A stretch of 64,000 nucleotides of DNA. Origin: Xylogone sp. PMI_703 (lineage: Eukaryota; Ascomycota; Leotiomycetes). The stretch is taken from assembly GCA_021399445.1 (NCBI GenBank), contig JAJTUQ010000011.1, positions 434,001-498,000 on the forward strand, read 5' to 3'. Positions 22,794 through 33,791 of this stretch are shown piece by piece; position 1 is the first letter of the stretch, and each line of letters opens with the position of its first letter. The notes beneath the pieces were generated by a model. That model searched no databases. It had not been told where the DNA came from and saw only the letters and a list, made by a program, of their open reading frames with translations. The position numbers and the translations under genes are program-made.

Positions 22794-23112
22794 GGATAGC
22801 TCGGAACCAAATGTCAGATGGATTGCCACCCCCTTTAAAGTGGTCAGATATCTTACTGGTACGTGTTTACTACAAGAAACTTGAAGTCCAAAGGGAATAT
22901 AGAATCACGTAGTTGATGTTAGACGGTACGGATTGCGAGAAAAAGGTCCCTGGATGGAAGAGTGTACAAAGGTTTGTAAAGGACACAGTGTAATGTGTTA
23001 CTAGTATCGGACTAAAATATACAGAGGATTTCCGAATGTAGGTCCCACATTGGACGTCGTAGAATAGCGTACTTGGATTGCCACCATACCTCAAACATGT
23101 AGGGCATCATGC

Positions 23113-23740
23113 CTAGTCGTTGTTGTGCAGCTCGCACTGTTGGGCTTGACGTTGTAAAGTTTCACGGCGCTTCCTATTCAGGTTTGTTGAATGGCGTTCA
23201 TGGATCTCATCTTTACTCCGATGCGCCATAACTTTTTGAATATCTGCCCGTGAATAACTCTTCTCCTTTAACTCGACTACCATCATATCCTCTTTACTGT
23301 CCATGGAATCTCCTATATCTGAACTCCGACATTTGCAGCATTGATGTCAGGTGGTCCTACAGGCCAGTTAAGGTGTGTAAACTCATCTTCCTCGGGCATG
23401 GATAGAATGTGCGACATCTGAGTTTTTTGGTCCTGGAAGATGAGCCTCAGAATGTGCAACGGCATTGTGACAGGTTACTGCAGGCGTTGATGGCTTGCCG
23501 TTGACAGTGGCGTCCAGTTGGTTAATTGGCTTCCGAGGTCGACCTCGACGAGGTTTGGCTCGTGGTGTTGGATCTCTTGATCTCCTATTGTGTGGGGACT
23601 GGGATGTGGCGTATCCGTCGAGACCTTTTGTTTGCTTCCGAGGCCGACCTCGCCGTTTCTTTAGTTCTGCCTTGTTCAATTTATCAGAGAATTTCTGGGA
23701 GAAGATGAGACGATTAGAGCTTCACGCTGACCGGTGCTGG
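23113..23740 (-). pseudogene. AT-hook / Myb-SANT-like protein relic
   Basis: On the minus strand a 98-codon open stretch (23383-23679, open further upstream without an ATG) carries two AT-hook cores, KKRRGRPRK and PRRGRPRKP, that bind the minor groove of AT-rich DNA. Downstream, in shifted frames, follow MPEEDEFTHLNWPVGPP (from 23400), an in-frame stop, and a Myb/SANT-like segment with PWTVK, then KEDMMVVELKEK and HRSKDEIHERHSTNL (23113-23304). The pieces read as one DNA-binding protein broken by a stop and a frameshift. A diverged copy of the AT-hook part lies at 56533-56650. It may be a host nuclear protein or a gene carried by a mobile element. Confidence 0.5.
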
Positions 23741-23869
23741 AATTATATAGCACGGGGTAAATGGGGCCCAAACACCAACCTCGTAGAGCTCGAAAGTCTT
23801 GGTCTCTTGTTCCGACATGTTGGGTGATATGAGAAAGCGTTAGTTATTTATCGGATTGTTGAAAACGGC

Positions 23870-24274
23870 TTGAGCCTAAACCAGCTACTCGCGATGTGTG
23901 AAGTTGAATTTTTGGCAGATGTTCAAACCAATCTGGGGCTAGTTTATACTAACCAGCGAAAATTCGATCTTGTACTACAAAGTTTCCAGAGGTTTTTGGA
24001 CTTGAGCCGTGACTTGGATACACTTACTCCTGACATATCAATGTTTATTATGTCTAACTAAGCTGTGGTATTTATGAGAACAGGAAGACTGGAAGAGGCT
24101 GAGAAGTATTTACATAATGCTGCAGCTCACTTTTCTCAGAATCAGACTAAACGTTTGTATTTGCGAATCCGGAATGATATTGGCGAAGTACTTTTATAGA
24201 AAGGATCAATAGCTGCAGCTACTGATATCTTTTCTGATATTCTTAACAGTCAAAGGGTTCGTTTGGTGAATTAG
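23870..24274 (+). pseudogene. tetratricopeptide (TPR) fragment, NLR-type relic
   Basis: One frame, broken by stops at about 24060 and 24197, gives TPR-like helices: NLGLVYTNQRKFDLVLQSF and MRTGRLEEAEKYLHNAA. This pattern is typical of the C-terminal TPR arrays of fungal NACHT/NB-ARC proteins. No nucleotide-binding domain precedes it. It ends shortly before a MITE. The nucleoside-phosphorylase pseudogene downstream is another domain common in such proteins, but lies 3' rather than 5', so the two are probably from different genes. Confidence 0.6.
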
Positions 24275-24283
24275 AAATAAATA

Positions 24284-24467
24284 CAGTAGACCCTTTATAT
24301 AAGAATACTCGATATAAGAATACCCTAACAAAAACCTCAATATTCTTAGTCAATCTCGCTGTCCCGAATGAGTTTTTTTAGTGTGTCTACCAAAAATATA
24401 AGAATATCCTTGCGATATTCTTAATTTTTGTTGGTCCCAAGCGTATTCTTATATAAAGGGTCTACTG
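24284..24467. mobile_element. pogo-like MITE (Tc1/mariner superfamily)
   Basis: A 184-bp element has near-perfect inverted termini: CAGTAGACCCTTTATATAAG at the left and its reverse complement at the right. It is flanked on both sides by TA, the target duplication expected for Tc1/mariner elements; CAG termini are usual for the pogo group. It carries no coding sequence. It sits between the TPR relic and the phosphorylase pseudogene. Confidence 0.85.
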
Positions 24468-24594
24468 TAATCTCACTGATTAGGCTCCTTGATCCAGCGC
24501 AGCGAGGCTTACGGATTAAAAATCCTCATCTACTATGATGTCTCTATCACTCCTTCCATTTCCATTGCTTTAAATCCGTAACCAACCGATCGAG

Positions 24595-25871
24595 ATGGTG
24601 CCCCGCTTTCGACGCGAAGCATATACGATAGGATGGGTATGCACGCTCCCTATCGAGCTCGCCGCTGCGCAAGAGATGTTCGACGAAGAACACGAGAACC
24701 TTGAGCAGGATGAGAACGATAGTAATCTATACTCTCTAGGGTCGATCGGTAGACACAAGGTCGTGCTCGCCTGCCTGCAGCAGGCCAAACTGGTAACAAC
24801 TCGGCTGCGGCAGTGGCCATGCAGATGAAAGCCAGCTTTAAAGGAATCCGGTTTGGGCTAATGGTTGGTGTTGGAGGTGGTGTTCCTAGTGTGCAGGTGG
24901 ATATCAGGCTCGGAGATGTCGTGGTTAGCCAGCCAGTTCAGGCTTTCGGCGGTGTGGTCTAATACGACTTTGGAAAGGCTACCCCAAGTGGCTTTGAACG
25001 AACAGGACATCTCAATGCACCACCGCCTATACTGCTCAATGCGGTTGCCAAAATGCAGGCGAAATACCATCGGCGACGGAGCAATCTCCAAGACTATGTC
25101 CGCAAACTTAGCCACGTCCCAGAGTTTACGCGCGCAAGTGCTGGGCCTGATATCCTATTCGAAGCGACATACGACCACGTTGGGGGACGGGCATGCGATA
25201 CTTGTCGTGCAGATAAGAGCGTGCCACGGCAGCCGGAAGAGAGGGAAGAAGTTGTTGTCCACTACGGAACGATTGCATCGGGTAACGAAGTCATGAGAGA
25301 TGGGACCACAAGGGACAAAGTGAGTGCAGAGCTTGGCGGCGTCCTCTGCTTCGAGATGGAGGCAGCGGGCCTGATGAACACTTATCCCTGCCTCGTCATT
25401 CGCGGCATCTGCGACTATGCAGACTCACATAAAAACAAGCGATGGCAATCGTATGCAGCAGCAACGGCGGCCGCGTATGCGAAGGAGCTTCTCGAGATCG
25501 TGCCAGAGTGTGCTGTTTTAGAGGCACATCCAGTGATTAGCCAAGCTAACGAAATTCCCAGAGAAGGACTTGCTGGACAAAAAAGGACACTACCACACTC
25601 CACAGACAAATCGATATCGCCGCATAAAAGGGTAAGGCATCGGTTAAGGGGCGAAATAAGAACCGGAACGTCTTTCAACCACGACTTAGATTTTGTCAGA
25701 GGTGGATTTCTCGAAGGTAGTCATGACGGGAGTAATGGTCATGGTGAGGAGGATGACAGTGATGAGGAGAATGACAGTGATGAAAGTACTGGGTATGAGA
25801 ACACTAGATACCAGGACCACATCGGTCCATGCTACAAATGTAAAGATTTCAACCCGCTACCCATAGCATAA
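24595..25871 (+). pseudogene. nucleoside-phosphorylase-domain protein, frameshifted
   Basis: From ATG 24595 the protein begins with YTIGWVCTLPIELAAAQEM, a hallmark of the phosphorylase (PNP_UDP) domain at the N-terminus of many fungal NLR-like proteins. A probable one-base loss near 24780 shifts the frame. A second frame then continues with GLMVGVGGGVPS and RLGDVVVS, is broken by TAA at 24960-24962 where Gln is expected, and resumes to 25871 with GVLCFEMEAAGLMN and [21 protein letters not shown]. The phosphorylase core is therefore nearly complete but dead. The C-terminus is unusual: an acidic run of Asp, Glu and Ser, then CYKCKDFNP, and no NACHT domain. Such proteins are linked to non-self recognition in fungi. 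Confidence 0.8.
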
Positions 25872-26590
25872 CGCTGCAATTCTGGCACTGGGTTAAACTG
25901 TAGGCGGCTTATTTGGTCATTATGCAGCCACATGTACACGCCTAGAAGGGAAATGTTATAACTGTAAGGCTCAATCGTATATCTCCGAATATGCAATACC
26001 TACTAATACGTTTGAATGAAAAGGTGGTACACAGGGTCATCATATCCGAACTTGCTGGAAGCAAGGGCGGAATGGTTATCTTCTCTAGCCTTTTCTAGTG
26101 AAAATTTTACTAGATTATTGGTTCCTGTACGGTCCGATGCTAGAAGGACTTTTGGCCTGAAGTCATGCAAAAATCTGTGAGGCTGTCTATTTAGCATAGT
26201 GTGCGTTCCTGAAATGATAATAAGGTCGTTTTCTGAACCAGCAGTTGAGAACCATGATCTCTCCCTCGGTATCAAAGGACAAGGAATGCAAGAGTAGTAG
26301 AGCTGTCTTATGAAGTATAGATTTTCTGAAAGTGGAAATCATTGGCAGAGAAGTAATAGGGAGACCCGGATATGCCGACAGGCCGTACTCAGTTCGTAGC
26401 GATTAAAGTGTTTCAGAAACTGCCACTAAGACCGATATGATCGAGGTTTTTCTCAGTTCCCGTGGATGTGTATTCCTTGTATTCTTTGTGCTAGCGACGT
26501 TATTGGCACCAGCCCGGAAGTCAGTAAGAGGGTGAGGGAAACTGGTAGATGGCAAGATACTCCATCGGGACGTGTCCGAAAAAAGCAACC
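25872..26590. other. intergenic, no supported gene
   Basis: Short frames only (for example 26003-26275 minus, with no ATG start). The last part may contain diverged upstream sequence of the isochorismatase relic, but it cannot be aligned by eye. Confidence 0.3.
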
Positions 26591-26860
26591 AGAAAGAAGC
26601 AAATCATTCTCGATGGTATTGTGACTGAAGTTTGTATGTCATGCTCAAAACCACAATTTCAGACTTAGTCTAATACACCAACAGGCACTTCTTTTCTCGC
26701 TCTTTCCCTCCGAGAAGCGGGATACGATGTATGGGCTAATACAGATGCAAGCGGCACATTTGACAAAAGGTTAGCCGCTGATGCAAACCGACGAATGAAG
26801 CAAGCGGGTGTACATCTGATAGGCATGTTTGGGATCGCGATGGATCTCGTGCGTGATTAG
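26591..26860 (+). pseudogene. C-terminal fragment of isochorismatase-family hydrolase
   Basis: KKQIILDGIVTEVC runs to 26633. A 51-bp intron (GTATGT at 26634, CAG ending 26684) is followed by TSFLALSLREAGYDVWANTD, then ASGTFDKRLAADA, and a stop at 26860. The join is in phase and restores the family's conserved G-[IV]-x-T-[ED]-V-C strand with its catalytic-region Cys. Only the C-terminal half of the domain is present; the preceding ~200 bp does not encode the usual Asp/Lys part. It is a truncated gene copy with a preserved intron, so it arose from genomic DNA rather than a retrocopy. Confidence 0.65.
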
Positions 26861-27956
26861 TGATTTGTTTCCTTTCTCGAACCAGAAAGAATGAACGTTG
26901 ATAATTGTGAAGGCGAAACACGCCCGGGGCCGCGGAGGTCCTCCCATTCCTTGACAAGTAAGTTGACCTCTTCACTCTATAGTAGGGATAAACTGACCTT
27001 TGAGCAGCTACTTGGTTCCGTATTCTCTCATGGCTAGGAACCATGGATATGCCATTGAGAATGGAACCCTCCTCCCCGGCGAAACTCGGATCTTGTAAAC
27101 AACTGTTGAAAGAGGTATTTTCGTTCTATACAAGGAGACCGCGCGTTGAGGAGGACGGGTAGAAGTTAATTGGTAATACTGAACGTTTCCTGAGCAAAAT
27201 GAAGACAATGGAATAAGCACTTTGATGTTGATATTGATTACGTAGATATCAAGTAGTAAATATGGAAAATTAATTAATTTTATCAGTGGAATTAAGCAAT
27301 AAGCTTTGAATATAACTTAGTCGCAGGTCTAAGTTCAGCAGCTATCATGTGTAATAAGGGCTACAATGTCGATTACTTGTATACAGAGTTATAACCAAGC
27401 TTCTAACTAATTTGGTTATTTACTTACTGCTTTCGTCGATAAAACACAATAGAATAGATCTTTACGAAAGTGGATTAAACGAAATTCCCTCCTGTATGCT
27501 TTCAGTTTGATTCTCCACTAAATACGCTTCTGACTTTACCAACGACCCTCAACCGTAAACCAAGAGGGGCCATTAGTTTTGGACAACCACGATCAACAAT
27601 AATGAATGACCAATGGAACAAGTCCATCACATCTCAAGCGTAAACACGCTTGCAAACACTATCCAAATATGTACATGTACATGTCCCTCGAATGAGTGTG
27701 ATACAACGGTCTTGCACTACAATAAGCTAGGCCTTTGCCTTCTAAAAATTAGCTTGATACATCTTCAGTGGGAGCATTATCCTACGTGCTCGATGCTCTG
27801 CTCCTATATCCCAAATTGGTCCTGACCAAACTCTTTGGAGTGCCTAGCAAGCGCGCTGCGCCTCTCACGTCTCAATGCCCCATCTTGGGGTAAATTCCGT
27901 GGATAGAGCGCCCTGTAAACTAGTCAGTCAATGTTACCAAAAAAATGCCTGGAATC
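26861..27956. other. intergenic, no supported gene
   Basis: Nothing recognisable. Around 27660 a short (GTACAT) repeat occurs. A possible extra 3' exon of the multicopper oxidase could lie near 27880-27920 if the weak GTAGGA after its last codon is used. Confidence 0.3.
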
Positions 27957-29757
27957 CTACCCGTTGTCTGGGAATAGAGGGTCTACATTCGCACCAGTCA
28001 TATCGGTCAAATTGAGCGCCTTGCCAGCGGCGTTGCCTGCAACTGGGATGCCTTCGACGATGCAAGCCGCCTTATGATCGTCTGGGATTGACATTCCAGC
28101 TAGAGACTCTGGTGCTTCGATGATAGTTGCAGTGAGACCCATGACGACATGCCATTCGATATGGCAATGGAACAACCAAACACCATGATTGTCTGCTTTG
28201 AAGCGGATAACAGCATAGCTACCGCTGTTCACGGACACTGTATAACGTTTAGGTGGGATGGATGGGAAATTCCTTCCCTTTCCAGTGTAAACTCCCTTTC
28301 CAGAGGAAGGCCGTTCGCAAACCTGGAACTGGTGACCGTGAAGGTGGAAAGGATGAATGGCGGCGTCAAGATTGTTTACCACAATTTGGACAATCTCACC
28401 TTCCTTCACCACGAACGGGTTAACAACCCCGTAAATTACGGGGTTTGTGTTGGCTGATCCGGTACTTAGTGCAGTGAGAGGGATGGAACTTTCTGTGGGA
28501 TGTAGGTTATGTTATTGAAATACGATCTTCATGCTCGTCACCTTTGCTCGTGATATTGTTCATACCGACAAACTTACCTAGGTATCCCCTTAGCGTCAAA
28601 TCCGAAATTGAAGTTCAAGGTGATTTCCTTGTCCACAGTGGCTTGCTGCCCAAGAAGTCGCTGGCCGTCCAATGCAACAAGGGTTGCGTCATCGTGAGGA
28701 CTCCATTGAGGCACGCTAAATGCCGGAGGAGCACCCTTTGCAGGGTCGTAAATGATTACCGGTTATATTGAACGGATAGACTGGTACAGGATCGTGGGAA
28801 AAATCCCTATTCATGTCAAGTGTAGCTAAGAAACCATAGTTCCTTCTTGTTGAGGGTTGTGCGTTTAAGAGAACTGTGTACCGTTGTGCAGGAGTTACGC
28901 GAATCTGGTAGGCATCTTGCTTGTTTACATAAGAACCATCAATTTCTATTACACGCATAGTATGTGAGTCAAACTGAAGCAAAACGGAAGCAAATGCCGC
29001 CATGCTAATGATTCTGATCTTGTACGTCTTTCCTTGCAGGAAGTTGAATGAGGCCGCATTCGAGTCATTCAGGAGTAGGGCATCCGGAAACGGAGGGAGG
29101 AATTGTGTGTTTGCGGTTGTTAACATTTGATTAATTAACGTCGGTACTGGTGTATGGTACCAGTCCGACATGGTAAGTACTATCTCATCGTCATATTGAC
29201 CTTTGTAGGGATCTAAGGGATCATGGACAATTAAGGGTCCTATGAATGTCAATATTAATGCTAGCCTTCAAGCTCCATCTGTCGAGAGACTAATGATTGA
29301 ATCTACCTCGTAAGCCATCTGGATACTGCCCTTTGTTGTGTGAGTGGTACCAATAGGTTCCTGGTCTATCAGCCTATTCAAATCCGTTAGATCTGTTTCC
29401 TTAGAATAAACTTCCGAAGAAATAAATTACCGTGAAGTTGTAAGTGAATACTGATCCTGGTGGGATGGGATATTGTGTGACCCCAGATGGGCCATCCATG
29501 ACTTGAGATCCCCTTTGGTCAAGGCCATGGAAATGCAGTCCCGCGGATTGCGAGCCCAAATTGTTGGTTAGATGAACTACAACCTGATCTCCAACGTCCA
29601 CCTCGATTGAGGGACATGGCCATTTCCCATTAATTCCAATAACCTGCCGGGCAAACCCGTCTGGCGCAGCATTAACGAAGTCGATGCTCCAATCATAAGT
29701 CACTGTTTTAGCATAACAGATTGACGTGAGCGAGAAAAAGATTGTAGACAATAACAT
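27957..29757 (-). pseudogene. Fet3-like multicopper oxidase with two frameshifts
   Basis: Four exons on the minus strand: 29431-29757, 29307-29373, 28578-29239 and 27957-28526, with introns of 57, 67 and 51 bp. The product starts with a signal peptide (MLLSTIFFSLTSICYA). All four copper motifs are present: GLHFHG, TYWYHSH, HPFHLHGH and HCHIEWH. MDGPSGVTQYPIPPG and YDDEIVLTMSDWYH point to the Fet3 ferroxidase branch, which oxidises ferrous iron or phenols outside the cell. A frame change near 28756 separates YPFNITG from IYDPAKGAPPAFS. A one-base loss near 28476 splits IPQKVPS from TALSTG. There is no C-terminal membrane helix, unlike classic Fet3, and no FTR1 permease gene beside it. Probably a recent pseudogene; sequencing error cannot be excluded. 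Confidence 0.8.
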
Positions 29758-30665
29758 ATTGGAGCTGAGGTTAAAATTTTGGATTATTAGTTAGAAGTTA
29801 TGTAGACACTGTCGATAACTCCCTTTGGTTATGACCTAGGGCTTGTGCTCTTAATCAGATATTCCTCTAGGGAGTGGCTCCGCTCTCATCTCATTTCATT
29901 TTCTCTTCTGCAGGTTCCCGAATCCGTGGCTTTCTCCCCTTCTACTATTGAATACATTGGATACACTATCTTGTTTGCGATCGGGATATCAGCCACTTGA
30001 GGGAGGATTAGGGGATTTGTGGACGTAAATACGAAAACAAAGAGGCCAGCACTGCAAAGAGGGAGCCGAGAGACCAGTATAGCCTGCATGCACTCTAGAC
30101 AAGACCTTTTCGAGGTAGAAAACGGGAAATATTCAAAAGCATCTTCATTCCTGAAAATCCTTTTCCAATCGATCCATCTCCGAAAAAGTCCTCAGCCGCT
30201 CTACGGTTAATAATCGTTGTCATTTGCTGATGACAGGATGTTGTGTCCTGCTTTGCTTTCCACAGTGCTCGGTGCTGGAGATCCGTGGAGCTGCAAGTTT
30301 CGGTAATGTATGTCTCGGGGCTTTAGCATGGCTTGAATGGACTCAATGGCTTGGCGAAAAGAGCATTCTGGATTTGGAGCAACGAAATCACAACGAGAAA
30401 TGCACTGATGACACCTTAAGTGCTCATGCGCTCGACCAGGGAAGATCCGTAATACCTAAGCTGTTTCTGGGTTTACCAACACAAGTTACACCTAAGACAA
30501 CACATCAGCCGCGCGTACTCCATTCAAGCAGAGAAGTCGGATAAGAGTATATTACCTTGTGAAGTGTGCACCTTCTCCCTAATAGAACTTCGCCAGGTTG
30601 TCAATCAACATAATTTCTATTATCACACTTAACACAATAACAAGCAACACCCGCTATCTCTATCC
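29758..30665. other. intergenic between divergent genes
   Basis: This 900-bp stretch separates the minus-strand oxidase from the plus-strand CFEM-like gene and should hold both promoters. A pyrimidine-rich stretch lies at 29880-29940. Frames such as 30224-30544 show no domain. Confidence 0.35.
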
Positions 30666-31550
30666 ATGAAGAATTTACTTTTGCCTCCTCTTGCCTTGGC
30701 TTGGTCCACAGGCGCTCTCGCTTGGGAATGGGGGAATTTCCCGTCGTGTGCTGTACGTTTCGTCATGTCCTCATTTATAGAACTGCGATCACTGATATAT
30801 ACCCGTAATAATATGAAGTCAGCATGCATTAACAGTTTGATTAGCAGCGACTACGTTAAAAGCTCTATATCTTTCTGTGAGAACGCAAGTTTAGTTACAG
30901 ACGCCAATTCCTGTATTACCATGTCAAGCTGCTCTACGTCTGATAAAGGAGGTGCGTAACTGGAGTATTCCGGAAGTTGTCTGACTCTGACTTTACTAGT
31001 GGCCCATCAGAACATCGCTCAACTCTGTGCGGATGTAAAAGCACAGGGGATTGCTACCCCTGAATCCACAATCTCTGGCAGGAACAACTGGCCAGATAAT
31101 GGTCCGTGGTCAGGCGGATGGGGAGTGGGATGTTCAGGATGTGGTCCGTTTGGTGGGTCTTGGGGGCCGTGGGGTTCATCCGGTGCGTGGACTGCGGGAC
31201 CTTGGACCAGTTGGTGGGGCGGAAGCGAGTGTCCGGATGGGAACTGGCCGGGGTGGACGAGCGACACTTGGAGCACAGCTGCACCATGGACCACCTGGAC
31301 AGCTTGCACCGCAACTACCACAGCGACGGATACTTACACTACTATTTCAGGCAGCAGCGTCGTTACAGGTGTAAGTTACGGTATCAAGGTGGCTCAACAG
31401 ACGGGAACGACGGGGGCGTCGACGGGGGCACCGGTTGAGTCAAGCGCATTTACGTCCGATTCACCTTCAATGGCCTTGACAAATAAAGCATGCGCTAGAA
31501 TGGCCTTCATATCGCTGATTATTTCATTGCTTGTTGTCACACAGGAATAA
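30666..31550 (+). CDS. CFEM-like, WG-rich GPI-anchored cell-wall protein
   Basis: Three exons (30666-30752, 30819-30951, 31000-31550) join in phase across introns of 66 and 48 bp, giving 256 residues. It begins with a signal peptide (MKNLLLPPLALAWSTGALA) and a Cys-rich domain with FPSC, SACINSL, ISFC, SCITMSSC and QLCADVK: six cysteines spaced much like CFEM, which usually has eight. A 55-residue stretch then alternates Trp and Gly with repeated GPW/GSW/WWGG motifs, followed by a Thr/Ser-rich stalk. The C-terminal hydrophobic tail (MAFISLIISLLVV) suggests a GPI anchor. CFEM proteins act at the fungal surface, in haem uptake or host interaction. Without both introns the Cys-rich part would be lost. 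Confidence 0.7.
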
Positions 31551-31689
31551 ATAAATTATTGAGGACTTAGACTACACGAGGAATCCCTGTAGGAGCAAAT
31601 CGGGGGTATTAAGGGCGATGTGGAAATAATCTGTTGAATTATAGCAACATAATAAAACGCATGATACAAATTCGGAGCCGTAGAAAGAC

Positions 31690-31862
31690 TTGATTGATAT
31701 GTAAACTAGAATAGGTCTCTATATACAGGTTTACGGACGGCAATACGGTTATAGGAACTACAGTAAGATTCCGATAGTAGCCGTAAATACTACCATAATG
31801 TACAGCTGTAGGCTCTAGATATAAGCCCTAGTAGCAGTAAACTCCACTGTATAGAGATTGCG
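31690..31862. repeat. imperfect inverted-repeat element, possible MITE
   Basis: Left end TCTCTATATACAGGTTTAC is matched imperfectly by the reverse complement of the right end (TCTCTATACAGTGGAGTTTAC). The interior is non-coding and rich in short repeats of 'gtag' and 'ccgtaa'. No clear target duplication. Tentative. Confidence 0.3.
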
Positions 31863-32639
31863 GTGAGTGTGCGGGGTTAGCAGTGTAGTGGCATTATTAC
31901 CGTAAATTCAACATAATCAGTCCTTCTGTTTTGCGCAACGTTTTCTTCCCATGCAGGATTTGTCTTTGAGACTATGAGAATTCTATTTTCTGGTCTGGTC
32001 TAAATATCACTTATTGCAACTAGTTCCTAAGCTTCTGGAAAGCACAAACCATCCCGATCAGTGATATTTATAGCTATTCCTACTTGCACCATGTAACTAG
32101 TCAATCATTTTAACTGTTGTTGACATTGATATTATTGCTTCCCTGTGCCTAAATTCAACATATTAGAATAGTCTATTCTCTATTTAAGTTAACATTATTA
32201 TCAACATTATTCTTAACTAAGTAATATTATATAAAATTATGCTTAAAAGGTTCGGAAAGAGCGTCTGACCTCCTTCTGCACCATTTTGCTAACAAATTGT
32301 GCAAACTCCCTTTGCTCAGAGTAGGAGGTTACAAGGGTACAGGCGCTAACAAGAGTACTAAAACACGGAGTCTGGGGAGGCGGAACCGTACCCCGAGAGT
32401 AGTTAGCTAAATCTATTTGAAACTGCTGGTACCAACCTCCACTGATTTAGCTTTTGGTTATACTACACATAAAATATAAAACACGACTGAGTATTTTATA
32501 ACAAAATCAATCAATCAATCAATCAATTAATGGCCTGTTTGAATTCGACTTCTGAGCTCCTCTCTTGACATCCGAGCCCAAAACCCGAATCCAAACGCCA
32601 GAACTTTTGTCAAAACCAAATTACGGATAGAACACAGGC
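31863..32639. other. intergenic, no gene seen
   Basis: AT-rich with a short (AATC)n run near 32503-32525. No coding signal until the NACHT relic begins near 32640. Confidence 0.35.
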
Positions 32640-32990
32640 AAGAGAGATTGATCGACATCCTAGCCAAACGAGCCAACGGGACATTTCTGTGGGTTGCATT
32701 GGTCGTCACCCTTCTGGAGGACAAACCGACCTAACAGAAAATAGTCGACGGTGATATCGCGTTCCTTGACAAGCTACTTCCGATCGGACTGGATGCTATG
32801 TACAACAGGATGCCCCTGAACGTACTTGAGCGTCAACACAGAACATCGCAGTACAAAGTAACGGCTGAGATCCTGCGCTGTCTGGTTGTTGCCCTTCGTC
32901 CACTAAGGCAGAAGTGTGTGATATTACTGCCCTTGACAAATTGCCCCGCCGTATCGCAGTTTCTCGCAACCTTTGTTTCCGTACCATTAA
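32640..32990 (+). pseudogene. NACHT-protein fragment (HET-E/nephrocystin-like)
   Basis: The frame reads RLIDILAKRANGTFLWVALV, a stop at about 32731, then LDAMYNRMPLNVLE and EILRCLVVALRPL. This is the segment just after the NACHT ATPase core in fungal vegetative-incompatibility proteins (usual form KRANGTFLWVALV then GLNDMYNRML). Walker motifs are absent. The 3' end runs, by chance in the same frame, into the kinase gene at 33002, so a rearrangement joined them. Confidence 0.7.
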
Positions 32991-33358
32991 AACCAAAAAA
33001 AATGGACCAATCGAAGAATTTTCATGAGGCTCTAAGCGATTCAGAAATAGTTCAATACTGCTATAGCCCAAACCGTCAGATCGTTGGAGGTAGTATCCGT
33101 GGCAATCTTGTGATTAAAATATCCGAAGACGCTGTTGTGAAATTTGGCTGGGGAGTGACTTCCGAAGAAGTTGGCAATCAAATAAAGGCATTTGAACTAC
33201 TTGATCGGAACATTGTTCGTGTTCCTGAAGTCTATCACTATTTTAGTCGAGAAAGCAATGACAAAATGCCTCCCACAGGGTTTTTAGTTATGGAGTATAT
33301 CCATGTAGAGGTCTTCGAGTCGCTTAACAGCGATCAAATCGACAAAATCGCATATATT

Positions 33359-33420
33359 TGTTCTAGCCCATACGCCAATATACCGATTCGCCAATGGGCC
33401 AGCCCAACCACCAATATTTA
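33359..33420. repeat. left terminal inverted repeat of Ginger-like element
   Basis: The first 23 bp are identical to the reverse complement of the right end. After a short mismatch a block containing ATTCGCCAATGGGCCAGCCC is again identical, then ACCAAT. Confidence 0.85.
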
Positions 33421-33791
33421 AAGCCATTCCCAGCCTATATATTTAATCAACTACAATAACATTCCCTATGGTATCTACCCTTGCACGCTTCCTCCTAGGC
33501 CTTATAGAGCTCTCAGGCTCAACTAAAGCTAGTTCTGTACGAACTAATAAAGTAATAACCAACCACAATCATGATCATCTTTATAACAGTGTATTATACA
33601 CTTTTGACCTTCTTTAACACAGCGGCACCTTTTAGTACTACATAACCCTTTACACTAACAAGATATCTTAACTCTTTGGCTCGTAGAAGCCTCTCTAGCA
33701 GCTATAGTTAAAATAATCTCGTTAGTAGTCTCCGGTATAACAATACTTAACCATAAGTGCTTATTGACAACCCCCAAATCTTTAATTGACA

